This document shows positions 22,470 through 34,740 of a DNA stretch of 64,000 nucleotides, piece by piece (positions within the stretch are counted from its first letter, which is position 1; every line of letters begins with the position of its first letter). The position numbers were made by a program, and so were the translations under genes. Under the pieces are notes generated by a model that worked only from the letters and a program-made list of their open reading frames with translations, had not been told where the DNA came from and searched no databases. Source of the stretch: Taudactylus pleione (Eukaryota; Chordata; Amphibia; Anura; Myobatrachidae); the NCBI GenBank assembly GCA_031769625.1, contig JAUIMM010000637.1, positions 1,177,001-1,241,000 on the forward strand, read 5' to 3'.

Positions 22470-22624
22470 AGTTACCATTAGGGTTAGGTTTACCATTAGG
22501 GTTATTGTTACGGTTAGTGTCAAGGTTAGGTTTACCATTAGGGTTTATATTAGTGTTAGCATCAGGGTTGCCATTAGGGTTAGGTTTACTATTAGGGTTA
22601 GGGTTACCATTAGAGTTGTTGCTA

Positions 22625-22900
22625 AATCTAAGTTGGAGAAAGGTCCTCTGACGTCACAACCACGTGACTGCTACAGCAGGGCCGGTCTGCTACCAGTGTT
22701 ACTATCCACGTGGGCATAGAGGAGGAATATTAACCTGTGGCGAGCAAAGTGAGCCATTGTCTCTGAAGAGTGGCAAGCGAAGCTAGCCAGCGAGGGGACA
22801 CTTTTGGCCCCCTGTTCTCTACCTTGCTCCCACCCCTGTTGTCGCGAGTCACATGGTTGTGAAGATAGACGTCCTGTAAACTACTTCACTTTAGACCTAA
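22625..22900. other. Unique-looking segment inside the telomere-like array
   Basis: GC-richer sequence with gacgtcacaaccacgtgac and caagcgaagctagccagcg segments. It interrupts the array, but I see no paired termini that would identify it. Confidence 0.35.
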
Positions 22901-23455
22901 CCTTACCATTAGGGCTATTGTTACGGTTACCATCAGAGTTAGCAATAGGGTTAGGGATACCATTAGGGATATTGTTAGGGTTAGTGTCAGGGTTACCATT
23001 AGAATTATGTTTACCTTTAGGGCTACCATTAGGGTTTGGGTAAGGGTTAGCGTCAAGGTTATCATTAGGGTCACGATAAGGGTTAGAGTTAGCATTAAGG
23101 TTACCAATAGGGTTAGGTTTACCGCTAGTATAAGGGTAAGGATAGGTTTAGCGTTAGGTTTACCATTAGGGTAAGGGTTAGCAGTACAGTTACCTTTAGA
23201 GTTACCATTAGGGTTAGGGTTACTGCTAGGGCAATGGTTAGCATTAGGATTACTGTTAGGAAAAGGTTTAGGTTTACCATTAGGGTTACCATGTGGGTTA
23301 CTGTTAGGGTTACTGTTAGGATAAGGTTTAGGTTACTGTTAGGATAAGATTTAGGTTAGCATTAGGGTTAACATTAGGATTAGGGTTACCATTAGATTAA
23401 GGTTTAGAATTAGCATTTGGGGTAACCATGAGGGTTACCATTAGGGTTAGTCTTA

Positions 23456-23812
23456 AGGTGCGTACACACTGGGCGATAAAGTGGACGACTGAACGATAAC
23501 GATATCGTTATCGTTCAGTCGTCCACTTTTTCGTCCATTTTTAACCCCAAAAAGATGAACGATGATGACGACGCGCGTTCCCGCGGGTCGTTCGTCATTA
23601 TCGTTCATCGGGCTGACATGCAGGCCAACCTGACGATCTCGTCAGGTTGCTGCATGTCAGGGAATGGGGGAGAGAGCCCGGCGCTGAACGATATCGTTAG
23701 TGATATCGTTCAGCGGCTGCGCTCAATGTCATGAACGACATTGAGCACAGCCTACCGGGGACACACTACACGATATCGCTCAGGGAGCATATCGTGTAGT
23801 GTGTACGCACCA
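23456..23812. mobile_element. Harbinger-like MITE with TTA duplication
   Basis: A 357-bp element with ends aggtgcgtacacactgggcg and gtgtagtgtgtacgcacca, flanked by TTA on both sides (23453-23455 and 23813-23815). A 3-bp TTA duplication is the usual signature of PIF/Harbinger elements. The interior has long perfect palindromes such as cgataacgatatcgttatcg and paired gacatgcaggccaacctgac arms. It sits inside the telomere-like array. Confidence 0.85.
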
Positions 23813-24199
23813 TTACTGTTAGGGTTAGGTTAGCATTAGGGTTACTGTTTGGGTTAGCAAAGGGTCAGGTTAGGGTTACCATTAGGGTTAGGGTAAGGTT
23901 AGCGTTAAGGTTAGTATTAGGGTAAATGTTAGTGTTAGGGTTAGGTTAGCATTAGGGTTACCATTAGGGTATGGATTACTGTTAGGGTTAGCATTATGGT
24001 TACTGTTAAGGTTAGGGTAAGGGTTAGGTTAGCATTAGGGTTACTGTTGGGGTAAGGGTCAGCATTATGGTTACTGTTAAGGTTAGGGTAAGTGTTAGGT
24101 TAGCATTAGGGTTACTGTTAGGGTAAGGGTTAGCATTATGGTTACTGTTAAGGTTAGGGTAAGGGTTATGGTTAGCATTAGGGTTACAGGTAGGGGTAG

Positions 24200-24934
24200 A
24201 GTTTTAGTAATAAGACAATGTTGAATGTCGACATGCTGAATGACGACATTCTTAATGACTACATAATGGATATGTGAACATGGTCAATGTCAACATTACG
24301 ACCATTTCAACATTCGCATGTTAACCTAATGAGGGCAATTATTATGTAGTGATAAAGAGTCAGAAACATTACATTGATAATTCACTTCTGAGGGAAATAT
24401 TATTTAATTTATATATTAGTGGAAAATTATTGTTACATTTTATTAAGAGAGCAATGTTATTCATTAATTATATTGAATCGACAATATTACTTAATTATTA
24501 ATTGGTGTTTAAAAATGTTTTTAATGACTGGGAAGCAGGGGCGGATATATAGGGGACATGGAAAACAGTCGCCTCTGGGTACCAGCCCTAAGGGGCACAC
24601 ACTGACCTCCTCCCTTTGCCCTAAGGTCTGCTTTATGTACCCCAGACAAGGAATAAGCAAGGGAGCATGTACTGTGGTCCTCCCTCCTTCAAGGCTCCCA
24701 CCCCTGAGTCCCATTAACAGCAAGGAAACCACACCAATATAAATAAGAGGGGCGGAGCAGAGCTGGAACGCATGGCCCCTCCCTCCTTTGTTAGCTCTTC
24801 CCCCTCACATGTACTGTGAGACCTGCTGCCTCTACCGTTGCTGTAAAAAAAGAAAATAGCAATAATGGTAGACCCTGATTAGCAACAGGCAGTGTTTGTA
24901 GGATGGGGTGTTGGCAGTAAATTGAGGGAGGAAT
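24200..24934. other. Spacer, nothing recognised
   Basis: The first 110 bp (gttgaatgtcgacatgctg) resemble segments near 22150 and 46600. The rest shows no structure. Confidence 0.35.
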
Positions 24935-25640
24935 TTGTGTCTGGGTGCTGCTGGTGTGTATGCACTGAATGCAAAGGAGGGAGTGTGTGTCTGGGTGCTG
25001 CTGGAATGTTGGAAGTAAATGCAAGGGAAGGAGAGTGTGTCTGGGTGCTGCCGGAGTGTCAAAAGTGAATGCAGGGGAAGGAGAGTGTCTGTCTGGGTGC
25101 TGCTGGAGTGTTGGAAGTGAATGCAATAGGGGAGAGTGTAACTGGGTGCTGCTGGAGTGTTGGAAGGGAATGCAGGGGAAGGAAAGAGTGTGGTTGGGTG
25201 CTGCCAGAGTGTTGGCAGTGAATGCAGAGCGACGGAGTGACTGGGTGCTGCTTTTGTGTTTGAAGTGAATGCAGGGCAAGGGTGTGTGTTTGGGTAATCC
25301 TGGGGTGTTGGAAGTGAGTGGAGGAAGAGGAGAGATTGTCTGGGTGCTGGAGTATTGGCAGTGAATGCAGGGGTGGGGGAATGCATGTCTGGGTGCTGCT
25401 GGGTCATTGGTAGTGAATGCAAGGAAGAAGGGTGTGTCTGTGTGCTCCTGGAGTGTTGGAAGTGAATGTAGGGAAAAGAGAGTGTGTCAGGGTGCTGCTG
25501 GAGTGTTGGCAGTGAAGGCGAATCTAGTGGGGTAATGTATGTCTGGGTGCTAATGTGGTGTTGGTAGTGAATTTGTTTTATGGGAGGTGTGTGTCTGAGT
25601 GCTGCTGGGATTGGGATGTTGTAATGAATGGGGTGCACCA
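24935..25640 (+). repeat. 50-bp minisatellite, about 14 copies
   Basis: Units beginning ctgggtgctgctggagtg and continuing ttggaagtgaatgcagggg recur every 47-55 bp with 10-25% differences. The minus strand stays open for 270 codons (24832-25644) with a low-complexity HPDTHS/FQHSSSTQ-type product. This reflects the lack of stop codons in the unit and is not evidence of a gene. Confidence 0.88.
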
Positions 25641-25649
25641 ACATTTATC

Positions 25650-26621
25650 AAGCCTCCCGGCTTCTGGTTTGAACTTATGCCCCTGCAGTGAAGTAGTAAT
25701 TATTTTATGACGTACAGATGTAGCCATGCTCATCTTTGCCGCAATGCGTGCGCATGCATCGTGGCATAGTTCAGCAATCGCCAGGCTGTGAGCACTTGTA
25801 GCCGGCGTTTACCTCACTGATGTCTATGGTGTGCGTGTGCATACGCACGCACATGCCATAGGCGCAGGCACACTAGTCGCGCCATCCATGTCACGATGCG
25901 CGGAATGGATGAGCGTGGCTACATCTGTAGATAATGTTTTACATCCAAATCCGCATCATCCCAACTGTATGGTTCATTATTTTAAATGTGAAAGTAACTG
26001 CAGAAAATAATACTTCTCCTTTAGGAGAAGAACGTGTAATAAATTTGAAACAATAATTCCTTATTCCACCATATATATATATATACAACAAACTCATGCC
26101 ACTTTCATCAGCTGACCGTACGGTGACCTTTGGCTGAGAAGGTAGTAGTGTCTGCAGTTATATATAACTCCATTTCCTAATGTCCTTTAACAGGGAAATT
26201 TCAAAGAAAATGAAAAATCCACATCACATGTCGCAGTCATTTTCTGCTAAAGCTACAGTGAAATTTAATAAATGCAACAGATGGGTCGGGTCAATCGGCA
26301 ACAGATTGTAGCCTGGTCGGGTCAGAATTCCGACCAGGCTACAATCCTGACGTGGAGAGGTGAGTATCCTAACCTATACCCTTACCCTACGGCCAGTTTC
26401 ACATTTGCCAGTTTTGACCGGCCAGGCATGAATCGGGCGGTAGCTATCCGGGTTTTTCCAGGCACTGTGCGCCTTTCACAAGCAGCGGCTTTGAGCTGCT
26501 TTGTATGTTTTTTTTTTTTTAAAAAACAATTGGGCGTGCGCAGCAGCAGCTACTACTGCACAAGCCGGACCGGCAGAAGCCAGTGTGTGTGAAAGGAAAC
26601 ATTGTTTCTGTGGTGTATATA
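25650..26621. other. Spacer with short palindromic patches
   Basis: It includes cagattgtagcctggtcgg paired with ccgaccaggctacaatc around 26303-26347 and a T-run at 26508. No gene is recognised. Confidence 0.4.
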
Positions 26622-27220
26622 GGGCCTGATTCAGAGCCGGACGCTATTTGCGCTCGCTCGTTCAGAAAAAGGGGGTGGCTATTCAAATTAACCGTTCGCT
26701 CTTTGCGGTCTGTTGACGCCTCTAAGTCTGAACGAGCGAACAAAACTTGCGGTCGTAATTTTGAAAAAAACGCCCCCTGGCCGCTCGCATCCTACGTCAT
26801 GTCCGCTATTTATTAGATTAATCGAGTACATCGAACGGCGTATGAACTGCTCGCTATTCTTGTGGTTGGTTTTTCCTACCGCAATCTTGCGAGCAGTTCT
26901 GACTATAAAACAACCAAGTGACGTGGTCAATGATGCTGCTGTATTAATTATGCACACCCTTAAAACGCCCGTTTTGACCTTTAGGAACGCCTGCGTTCGG
27001 AATTCAACTCCCCGTTTTCAAGCACCTTCCCCTGTTACCACCCACATACGCCTCATTCTGTCACTCAAAGTAGCAGGCATTCACTATTTAGCGAGCACAT
27101 GATTTTTGGCCGCACTGACTGATTCACGCATGCGTATTACAATCCGTATGCATGCGCAGATGTGCGAACATCGCTCGGAACAAACGAGCGGCCGCTTACG
27201 AGCGGCTCTGAATGAAGCCC
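26622..27220. mobile_element. GGGCCTGATTCAG-ended non-autonomous element, 3-bp duplication
   Basis: A 599-bp element from gggcctgattcagagccgg to cggctctgaatgaagccc, flanked by ata on both sides. It is highly similar to 52747-53345. It contains the conserved core cccctgttaccacccac followed by ctgtcactcaaa near 27030-27068, and a ttaattatgcacaccc segment shared with relatives. Confidence 0.8.
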
Positions 27221-27699
27221 ATAGTTCTCATTGCTATGTATTCTGGTGGAAGGTTACAACGGATCTTATTATTTGTTTGTATTAGTTGGCGTATGAATCT
27301 CTAGTCTGTGTCTTTGGTTTTCCTGCTGTTTTACAGTAAAGAAGCATTGCTCACTCACTGTGTCCAAATTATTAAGAAACCCTTAAAGAAGTATAAGTCA
27401 CAAACTTAACAGTTTCCATTACACCACTGGCATGCAGGGACGGCACGGACACGGCACAGCAGCCGTCCTGCACAGTAGATATTTCCGACTGTAACACGGC
27501 GACCGTGCCGTGGCCGTGCCGTGTGAAAGTAGCCAGCAGATTTCCTGCATTACTATATTTCACAGCCGGCTAAAAACCGGGCGGCTTTTTGCCGCCCGGC
27601 CAAAACCGGCAAATGTGAAATAGCTCTACCTCTAACTGTCCCTCCCTGCTGCCTAGACCCAACCTTCCCCCTTAGTGCCTAACCCTAATGCTGGCCATA
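27221..27699. other. Spacer with inverted GC-rich arms and a CCCTAA fragment
   Basis: Inverted sequences cggcacggacacggcac and gtgccgtggccgtgccg (27439-27522) and a gggcggctttttgccgccc hairpin (27568-27586) suggest another foldback element. From 27640 the sequence becomes cctaaccctaa-like, and this resumes at 35440 after the nested insertions. Confidence 0.4.
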
Positions 27700-28489
27700 C
27701 ACTATACAATTATCTGTCAGATATCCATCCAATCTGGCTGGTTGGAATGAAAACCTGGTAATGTATGAGAGCAAATGACAATCGACCATTTGCTCACAAA
27801 CACTGGAAAACAGACAAAAATGGTTGTTCAGACAAATTGGTTAAAACTAGGGGTGTGCACCGGCCACTTTTCGTGTTTTGTGTTTTGGTTTTGGATCTGG
27901 ATCTTTCTTCGTGTTTTGGATCTGGATTGGTTTTGCCAAAACCACCCTTGCGTGTTTTGGGTTCTGGGTTTTGTGTTTTGGATCTGTATTTTTTTGAAAA
28001 AAAGCATAAAAACAGCTAAAATCACAGAATTTGTAGGTTTTTCTGCTCCTATGCTATTATTAACCTCAATAACCTTAATTTCCACTCATTTCCAGTCTAT
28101 TCTGAATACCTCACACCTCACAATAGTGTTTTTATGTCCAAAAGGTTGCACCGAGGTAGCTGGATGACTATGCTAAGCGACACAAGTGGGCGGCACAAAC
28201 ACGTGACCCATCTAGGCGTGAAACTGCAGTGGCAGACAGGATGGCATTGAAAAACTAGGCCCCAAACTGTACATAATGCAAAGAAAAAAAAGAGGTGCAA
28301 GATGGAATTGTCCTTGGGCCCTCCCACCCACCCTTATGTTGTATAAACAGGACATGCACACTTTAACAAACCAATCATTTCAGCGCCAGGGTCTGCCACA
28401 CAACTGTGGCTGAAATGATTGGTTCGTTTGGGCCCCCACAAAACAAGCTGGCAATTTATCTGTCCCTGCACAAACTGGCTCTATGGAGG

Positions 28490-28866
28490 CAAGATGTCAT
28501 CCTCATCCTCCTCATCCACCGATTCCTCACCCTCTTCAGTGTGTACATCCTCATCCTCACAGAGTATTAATTCGTCCCTGCTGGAACCACAGGTCCCTCT
28601 GTACGTTCTGGAGGCTGGTCTCCCTGGAAGAGTTGATAATTCATTTTATGAACATCATCTTCTCCACATTTTGTGGAAGCAACCTCCTACGCCTTTCGCT
28701 GACAAGGTTCCCGGCTGCACTAAACACTCTTTCGGAGTACACACTGGAGGGGGGGCAACTCAGGTAAAATAGAGCCAGTTTGTACAGGGACCTCCAAATT
28801 GCTTCTTTTTCCTGCCAGTACAGGTACGGACTGTCTGACATGCCTACTTGGATGCTGTCACCGATG
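28490..28866 (-). pseudogene. hAT transposase, C-terminal fragment
   Basis: The minus strand gives SPYLYWQEKEAIWRSLYKLA followed by LSCPPSSVYSERVFSAAGNL and VSERRRRLLPQNVEKMMFIK. This is the hAT C-terminal dimerisation region, nearly identical to residues 909-972 of the intact protein at 60896. A one-base loss after MMFIK shifts the frame and stops it at 28641. The acidic tail is still recognisable as gatgaggatgacatc-type sequence to 28490. On the N-terminal side the match ends exactly where the tandem array begins. Confidence 0.9.
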
Positions 28867-31800
28867 TAATCCTTTAACAGACAGACGCACGCTTGTCGCT
28901 GCTGCTTTGAGGATTCAAGTGCGGCTACAGCCCACACAATTCACAAAGACAGAAAAAAAAAAGAATATTTTTATTGTTTGTGGAGCACACTTTGAGGGTT
29001 ACACCACCCTTTAACAGACAGACGCACGCTTGTCGCTGCTGCTTTGAGGATGCAAGTGCGGCTACAGCCCACACAATTCACAAAGACAGAAAAAAGAAGA
29101 AGAATATTTTAATTGTTTGTGTAGAACACTTTGAGGTGTCACCACCCTTTAACAGACAGACGCACGCTTGTCGCTGCTGCTTTAAGGATGCAGGTGCGGC
29201 TACAGCCCACACATTTCACAAAGACAGAAAAAAAAAGAACAATATTTTAATTGTTTGTGTAGAACACTTTGAGGTGTCACCACCCTTTAACAGACAGACG
29301 CACGCTTGTCGCTGCTGCTTTAAGGATGCAGGTGCGGCTACAGCCCACACAATTCACATAGACAGAAAAAAAAAGAACAATATTTTAATTGTTTGTGTAG
29401 CACACTTTGAGGGTGTCACCACCCTTTAACAGACAGACGCACGCTTGTCGCTGCTGCTTTGAGGATGCAAGTGTGGCTACATCGCACACAAGTCACAAAC
29501 ACATTAAAAAAATAGTTTTTTATTTTTTGGAGCACTTTGAGAGTTACACCACCCTTTAACAGACAGACGCACGCTTGTCGCTGCTGCTTTAAGGATGCAG
29601 GTGCGGCTACAGCCCACACATTTCACAAAGACCGAAAAAAAAAGAACAATATTTTAATTGTTTGTGTAGAACACTTTGAGGGTGTCACCACCCTTTAACA
29701 GACAGATGCACGCTTGTCGCTGCTGCTTTAAGGATGCAGGTGCGGCTACAGCCCACACATTTCACAAAGACCGAAAAAAAAAGAACAATATTTTAATTGT
29801 TTGTGTAGAACACTTTGAGGGTGTCACCACCCTTTAACAGACAGACGCACGCTTGTCGCTGCTGCTTTAAGGATGCAGGTGCGGCTACAGCCCACACATT
29901 TCACAAAGACCAAAAAAAAAAGAACAATATTTTAACTGTTTGTGTAGCACACTTTGAGGGTGTCACCACCCTTTAACAGACAGACGCACGCTTGTCGCTG
30001 CTGCTTTAAGGATGCAGGTGCGGCTACAGCCCACACATTTCACAAAGACCAAAAAAAAAAGAACAATATTTTAATTGTTTGTGTAGCACACTTTGAGGGT
30101 GTCACCACCCTTTAACAGACAGACGCACGCTTGTCGCTGCTGCTTTGAGGATGCAAGTGCGGCTACAGCCCACACAATTCACAAAGACAGAAAAAAGAAG
30201 AATATTTTAATTGTTTGTGTAGAACACTTTGAGGTGTCACCACCCTTTAACAGACAGACGCACGCTTGTCGCTGCTGCTTTAAGGATGCAGGTGCGGCTA
30301 CAGCCCACACATTTCACAAAGACCAAAAAAAAAAGAACAATATTTTAATTGTTTGTGTAGAACACTTTGAGGTGTCACCACCCTTTAACAGACAGACGCA
30401 CGCTTGTCGCTGCTGCTTTAAGGATGCAGGTGCGGCTACAGCCCACACAATTCACATAGACAGAAAAAAAAAGAACAATATTTTAATTGTTTGTGTAGCA
30501 CACTTTGAGGGTGTCACCACCCTTTAACAGACAGACGCACGCTTGTCGCTGCTGCTTTGAGGATGCAAGTGTGGCTACATCGCACACAAGTCACAAACAC
30601 ATTAAAAAAATAGTTTTTTATTTTTTGGAGCACTTTGAGAGTTACACCACCCTTTAACAGACAGACGCACGCTTGTCGCTGCTGCTTTAAGGATGCAGGT
30701 GCGGCTACAGCCCACACATTTCACAAAGACCGAAAAAAAAAGAACAATATTTTAATTGTTTGTGTAGAACACTTTGAGGGTGTCACCACCCTTTAACAGA
30801 CAGATGCACGCTTGTCGCTGCTGCTTTAAGGATGCAGGTGCGGCTACAGCCCACACATTTCACAAAGACCGAAAAAAAAAGAACAATATTTTAATTGTTT
30901 GTGTAGAACACTTTGAGGGTGTCACCACCCTTTAACAGACAGACGCACGCTTGTCGCTGCTGCTTTAAGGATGCAGGTGCGGCTACAGCCCACACATTTC
31001 ACAAAGACCAAAAAAAAAAGAACAATATTTTAATTGTTTGTGTAGCACACTTTGAGGGTGTCACCACCCTTTAACAGACAGACGCACGCTTGTCGCTGCT
31101 GCTTTAAGGATGCAGGTGCGGCTACAGCCCACACATTTCACAAAGACCAAAAAAAAAAGAACAATATTTTAATTGTTTGTGTAGCACACTTTGAGGGTGT
31201 CACCACCCTTTAACAGACAGACGCACGCTTGTCGCTGCTGCTTTAAGGATGCAGGTGCGGCTACAGCCCACACAATTCACAAAGACAGAAAAAAAAAGAA
31301 CAATATTTTAATTGTTTGTGTAGCACACTTTGAGGGTGTCACCACCCTTTAACAGACAGACGCACGCTTGTCGCTGCTGCTTTAAGGATGCAGGTGCGGC
31401 TACAGCCCACACAATTCACAAAGACAGAAAAAAAAAGAACAATATTTTAATTGTTTGTGTAGCACACTTTGAGGGTGTCACCACCCTTTAACAGACAGAC
31501 GCACGCTTGTCGCTGCTGCTTTGAGGATGCAAGTGCGGCTACAGCCCACACAATTCACAAAGACAGAAAAAAGAAGAATATTTTAATTGTTTGTGTAGAA
31601 CACTTTGAGGTGTCACCACCCTTTAACAGACAGACGCACGCTTGTCGCTGCTGCTTTAAGGATGCAGGTGCGGCTACAGCCCACACATTTCACAAAGACC
31701 AAAAAAAAAAGAACAATATTTTAATTGTTTGTGTAGAACACTTTGAGGTGTCACCACCCTTTAACAGACAGACGCACGCTTGTCGCTGCTGCTTTAAGGA

Positions 31801-32903
31801 TGCAGGTGCGGCTACAGCCCACACAATTCACATAGACAGAAAAAAAAAGAACAATATTTTAATTGTTTGTGTAGCACACTTTGAGGGTGTCACCACCCTT
31901 TAACAGACAGACGCACGCTTGTCGCTGCTGCTTTGAGGATGCAAGTGTGGCTACATCGCACACAAGTCACAAACACATTAAAAAAATAGTTTTTTATTTT
32001 TTGGAGCACTTTGAGAGTTACACCACCCTTTAACAGACAGACGCACGCTTGTCGCTGCTGCTTTAAGGATGCAGGTGCGGCTACAGCCCACACATTTCAC
32101 AAAGACCGAAAAAAAAAGAACAATATTTTAATTGTTTGTGTAGAACACTTTGAGGGTGTCACCACCCTTTAACAGACAGATGCACGCTTGTCGCTGCTGC
32201 TTTAAGGATGCAGGTGCGGCTACAGCCCACACATTTCACAAAGACCGAAAAAAAAAGAACAATATTTTAATTGTTTGTGTAGAACACTTTGAGGGTGTCA
32301 CCACCCTTTAACAGACAGACGCACGCTTGTCGCTGCTGCTTTAAGGATGCAGGTGCGGCTACAGCCCACACATTTCACAAAGACCAAAAAAAAAAGAACA
32401 ATATTTTAATTGTTTGTGTAGCACACTTTGAGGGTGTCACCACCCTTTAACAGACAGACGCACGCTTGTCGCTGCTGCTTTAAGGATGCAGGTGCGGCTA
32501 CAGCCCACACATTTCACAAAGACCAAAAAAAAAAGAACAATATTTTAATTGTTTGTGTAGCACACTTTGAGGGTGTCACCACCCTTTAACAGACAGACGC
32601 ACGCTTGTCGCTGCTGCTTTAAGGATGCAGGTGCGGCTACAGCCCACACAATTCACAAAGACAGAAAAAAAAAGAACAATATTTTAATTGTTTGTGTAGC
32701 ACACTTTGAGGGTGTCACCACCCTTTAACAGACAGACGCACGCTTGTCGCTGCTGCTTTAAGGATGCAGGTGCGGCTACAGCCCACACAATTCACAAAGA
32801 CAGAAAAAAAAAGAACAATATTTTAATTGTTTGTGTAGCACACTTTGAGGGTGTCACCACCCTTTAACAGACAGACGCACGCTTGTCGCTGCTGCTTTGA
32901 GGA
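28867..32903. repeat. 139-bp minisatellite, about 29 units, with higher-order structure
   Basis: Each unit contains ccctttaacagacagacgca, cgcttgtcgctgctgcttt, gatgcaggtgcggctacag and an A-run followed by gaacaatattttaattg. Unit starts (ccctttaac) fall at 138-139 bp steps, with one distinctive 130-bp variant at 29422, 30520 and 31896. A block of ten units, 30108-31483, is repeated as 31484-32859 with an offset of 1376 bp and no difference in the parts compared by eye. An eight-unit version precedes them. Open frames through the array (for example the 144-residue frames at 30093 and 31469) are repeat artefacts. Confidence 0.93.
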
Positions 32904-33238
32904 TGCAGGTGGAATCTAGACGGGATTTGGAACCGAGGACACACTACCTCCATCAATTGTCTAAATCCCACTGCACTAATGTCGGATACCGGACGCACGT
33001 CTAACACCAACATAGCAGTCAAGGCCTCAGTTATACGTTTTGCTTCAGGATGACTGCTGTCGTACTTCATCCTCATCGCTAGGGACTGTTGGAGGGTCAA
33101 TTGTTTAGTAAAAGTAGTGATGTTCCTACTTCCTCTCTGGGATGATGAACAACTCCCAGCAGCAGCAACAGCACTAGGAGGAAGTGGTTCTTGATCTTTC
33201 CCTATTTTATTTTTATCGGAGAAAGTTTGGTCCTCCAT
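32904..33238 (-). pseudogene. hAT transposase, central-domain fragment
   Basis: The minus strand reads TKQLTLQQSLAMRMKYDSSH, then PEAKRITEALTAMLVLDVRP, then AVGFRQLMEVVCPRFQIPSR. This corresponds to about residues 400-467 of the intact transposase. It stops just before the first catalytic aspartate region (TTDMWTS in the intact protein). Both sides run directly into tandem arrays. It is an isolated, non-functional fragment. Confidence 0.88.
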
Positions 33239-33239
33239 T

Positions 33240-34740
33240 TATGTTATATTGATATATATACGTGCGGCTAAAGCGCACACAAACACAGAAAATATTATTT
33301 TATTTTTGCTGGAGAGTAGTGCACTTTGTGGGTTACACCACCCTTTAAGAAATGAGCCAGCCGGCCCTTTACTTATGGGACACAGGCGCACGCTTGGCGC
33401 TGCTCCTTTGTTGATGCACGTGCAGCCACAGTGCACACAATTCACAAACACAGAAAATAATTTTTTTTTTGGTTTGGACTGGAGTGTACTTTCGGGGGTT
33501 ACAGCACCCTTAACGGTCAAGCCAGCCGGCCCTTTACTTATGACACAGGCGCACGCTTGGCACTACTTTGTTGATGCACGTGCGGCTACTGCGCACACAA
33601 TTCACAAACACAGAAAATAATTTTTTTTTTGGTTTGGACTGGAGTGTACTTTCGGGGGTTACAGCACCCTTAACGGTCAAGCCAGCCGGCCCTTTACTTA
33701 TGACACAGGCGCACGCTTGGCACTACTTTGTTGATGCACGTGCGGCTACTGCGCACACAATTCACAAACACAGAAAATAATTATTTTTTTGGTTTGGACT
33801 GGAGTGTACTTTCGGGGGTTACAGCACCCTTAACGGTCAAGCCAGCCGGCCCTTTACTTATGACACAGGCGCACGCTTGGCACTACTTTGTTGATGCACG
33901 TGCGGCTACTGCGCACACAATTCACAAACACAGAAAATAATTTTTTTTTTGGTTTGGACTGGAGTGTACTTTCGGGGGTTACAGCACCCTTAACGGTCAA
34001 GCCAGCCGGCCCTTTACTTATGACACAGGCGCACGCTTGGCACTACTTTGTTGATGCACGTGCGGCTACTGCGCACACAATTCACAAACACAGAAAATAA
34101 TTTTTTTTTTGGTTTGGACTGGAGTGTACTTTCGGGGGTTACAGCACCCTTAACGGTCAAGCCAGCCGGCCCTTTACTTATGACACAGGCGCACGCTTGG
34201 CACTACTTTGTTGATGCACGTGCGGCTACTGCGCACACAATTCACAAACACAGAAAATAATTTTTTTTTTGGTTTGGACTGGAGTGTACTTTCGGGGGTT
34301 ACAGCACCCTTAACGGTCAAGCCAGCCGGCCCTTTACTTATGACACAGGCGCACGCTTGGCACTACTTTGTTGATGCACGTGCGGCTACTGCGCACACAA
34401 TTCACAAACACAGAAAATAATTTTTTTTTTGGTTTGGACTGGAGTGTACTTTCGGGGGTTACAGCACCCTTAACGGTCAAGCCAGCCGGCCCTTTACTTA
34501 TGACACAGGCGCACGCTTGGCACTACTTTGTTGATGCACGTGCGGCTACTGCGCACACAATTCACAAACACAGAAAATAATTTTTTTTTTGGTTTGGACT
34601 GGAGTGTACTTTCGGGGGTTACAGCACCCTTAACGGTCAAGCCAGCCGGCCCTTTACTTATGACACAGGCGCACGCTTGGCACTACTTTGTTGATGCACG
34701 TGCGGCTACTGCGCACACAATTCACAAACACAGAAAATAT
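33240..34740. repeat. 160-bp minisatellite, about nine units
   Basis: After a diverged first unit (33249-33410), units of exactly 160 bp follow almost without change to 34735. They contain ggtttggactggagtgtact, ttcgggggttacagcaccc and gtgcggctactgcgcacac. Parts such as gcacgcttgg, gatgcacgtgcggctac and acacaattcacaaa also occur in the 139-bp unit, so the two arrays share an ancestor. Repeated 70-residue open frames at 160-bp steps are artefacts. Confidence 0.93.

Larger units (their letters stand above)
22255..24195 (+). repeat. Degenerate telomere-like array (TTAGGG/TTACCATTAGGG)
   Basis: Over almost 2 kb the sequence is built of diverged gttagggttaccattaggg and gttagcattagggtta units, mostly 12 or 18 bp. 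It is interrupted by a truncated hAT end (22370-22469), an unrelated segment (22625-22900) and a complete MITE (23456-23812). The units are too diverged to be a recent telomere seed. Open frames read through it (for example 21993-22538 on the minus strand) are repeat artefacts. Confidence 0.8.

Noticed and set aside
21993..22538. 181-residue open frame on the minus strand
   Set aside because: It is read through telomere-like repeats (LTLTLTVTITLMVNL-type product) and has no domain.
22255..24195. True interstitial telomere from a recent chromosome fusion
   Set aside because: There is no run of perfect TTAGGG units and the variants are ordered in longer registers. Similar tracts sit inside transposons elsewhere in the window.
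24832..25644. 270-residue open frame on the minus strand as a possible gene
   Set aside because: It lies entirely in the 50-bp minisatellite, and its product is a low-complexity repeat with no domain, conserved start context or flanking exon signal.
28974..32903. Regular direct repeats as a possible CRISPR array or repeated protein gene
   Set aside because: Units are contiguous, with no unique spacers, and the setting is a eukaryotic hAT element. The open frames in both strands repeat with the unit and have no independent support.
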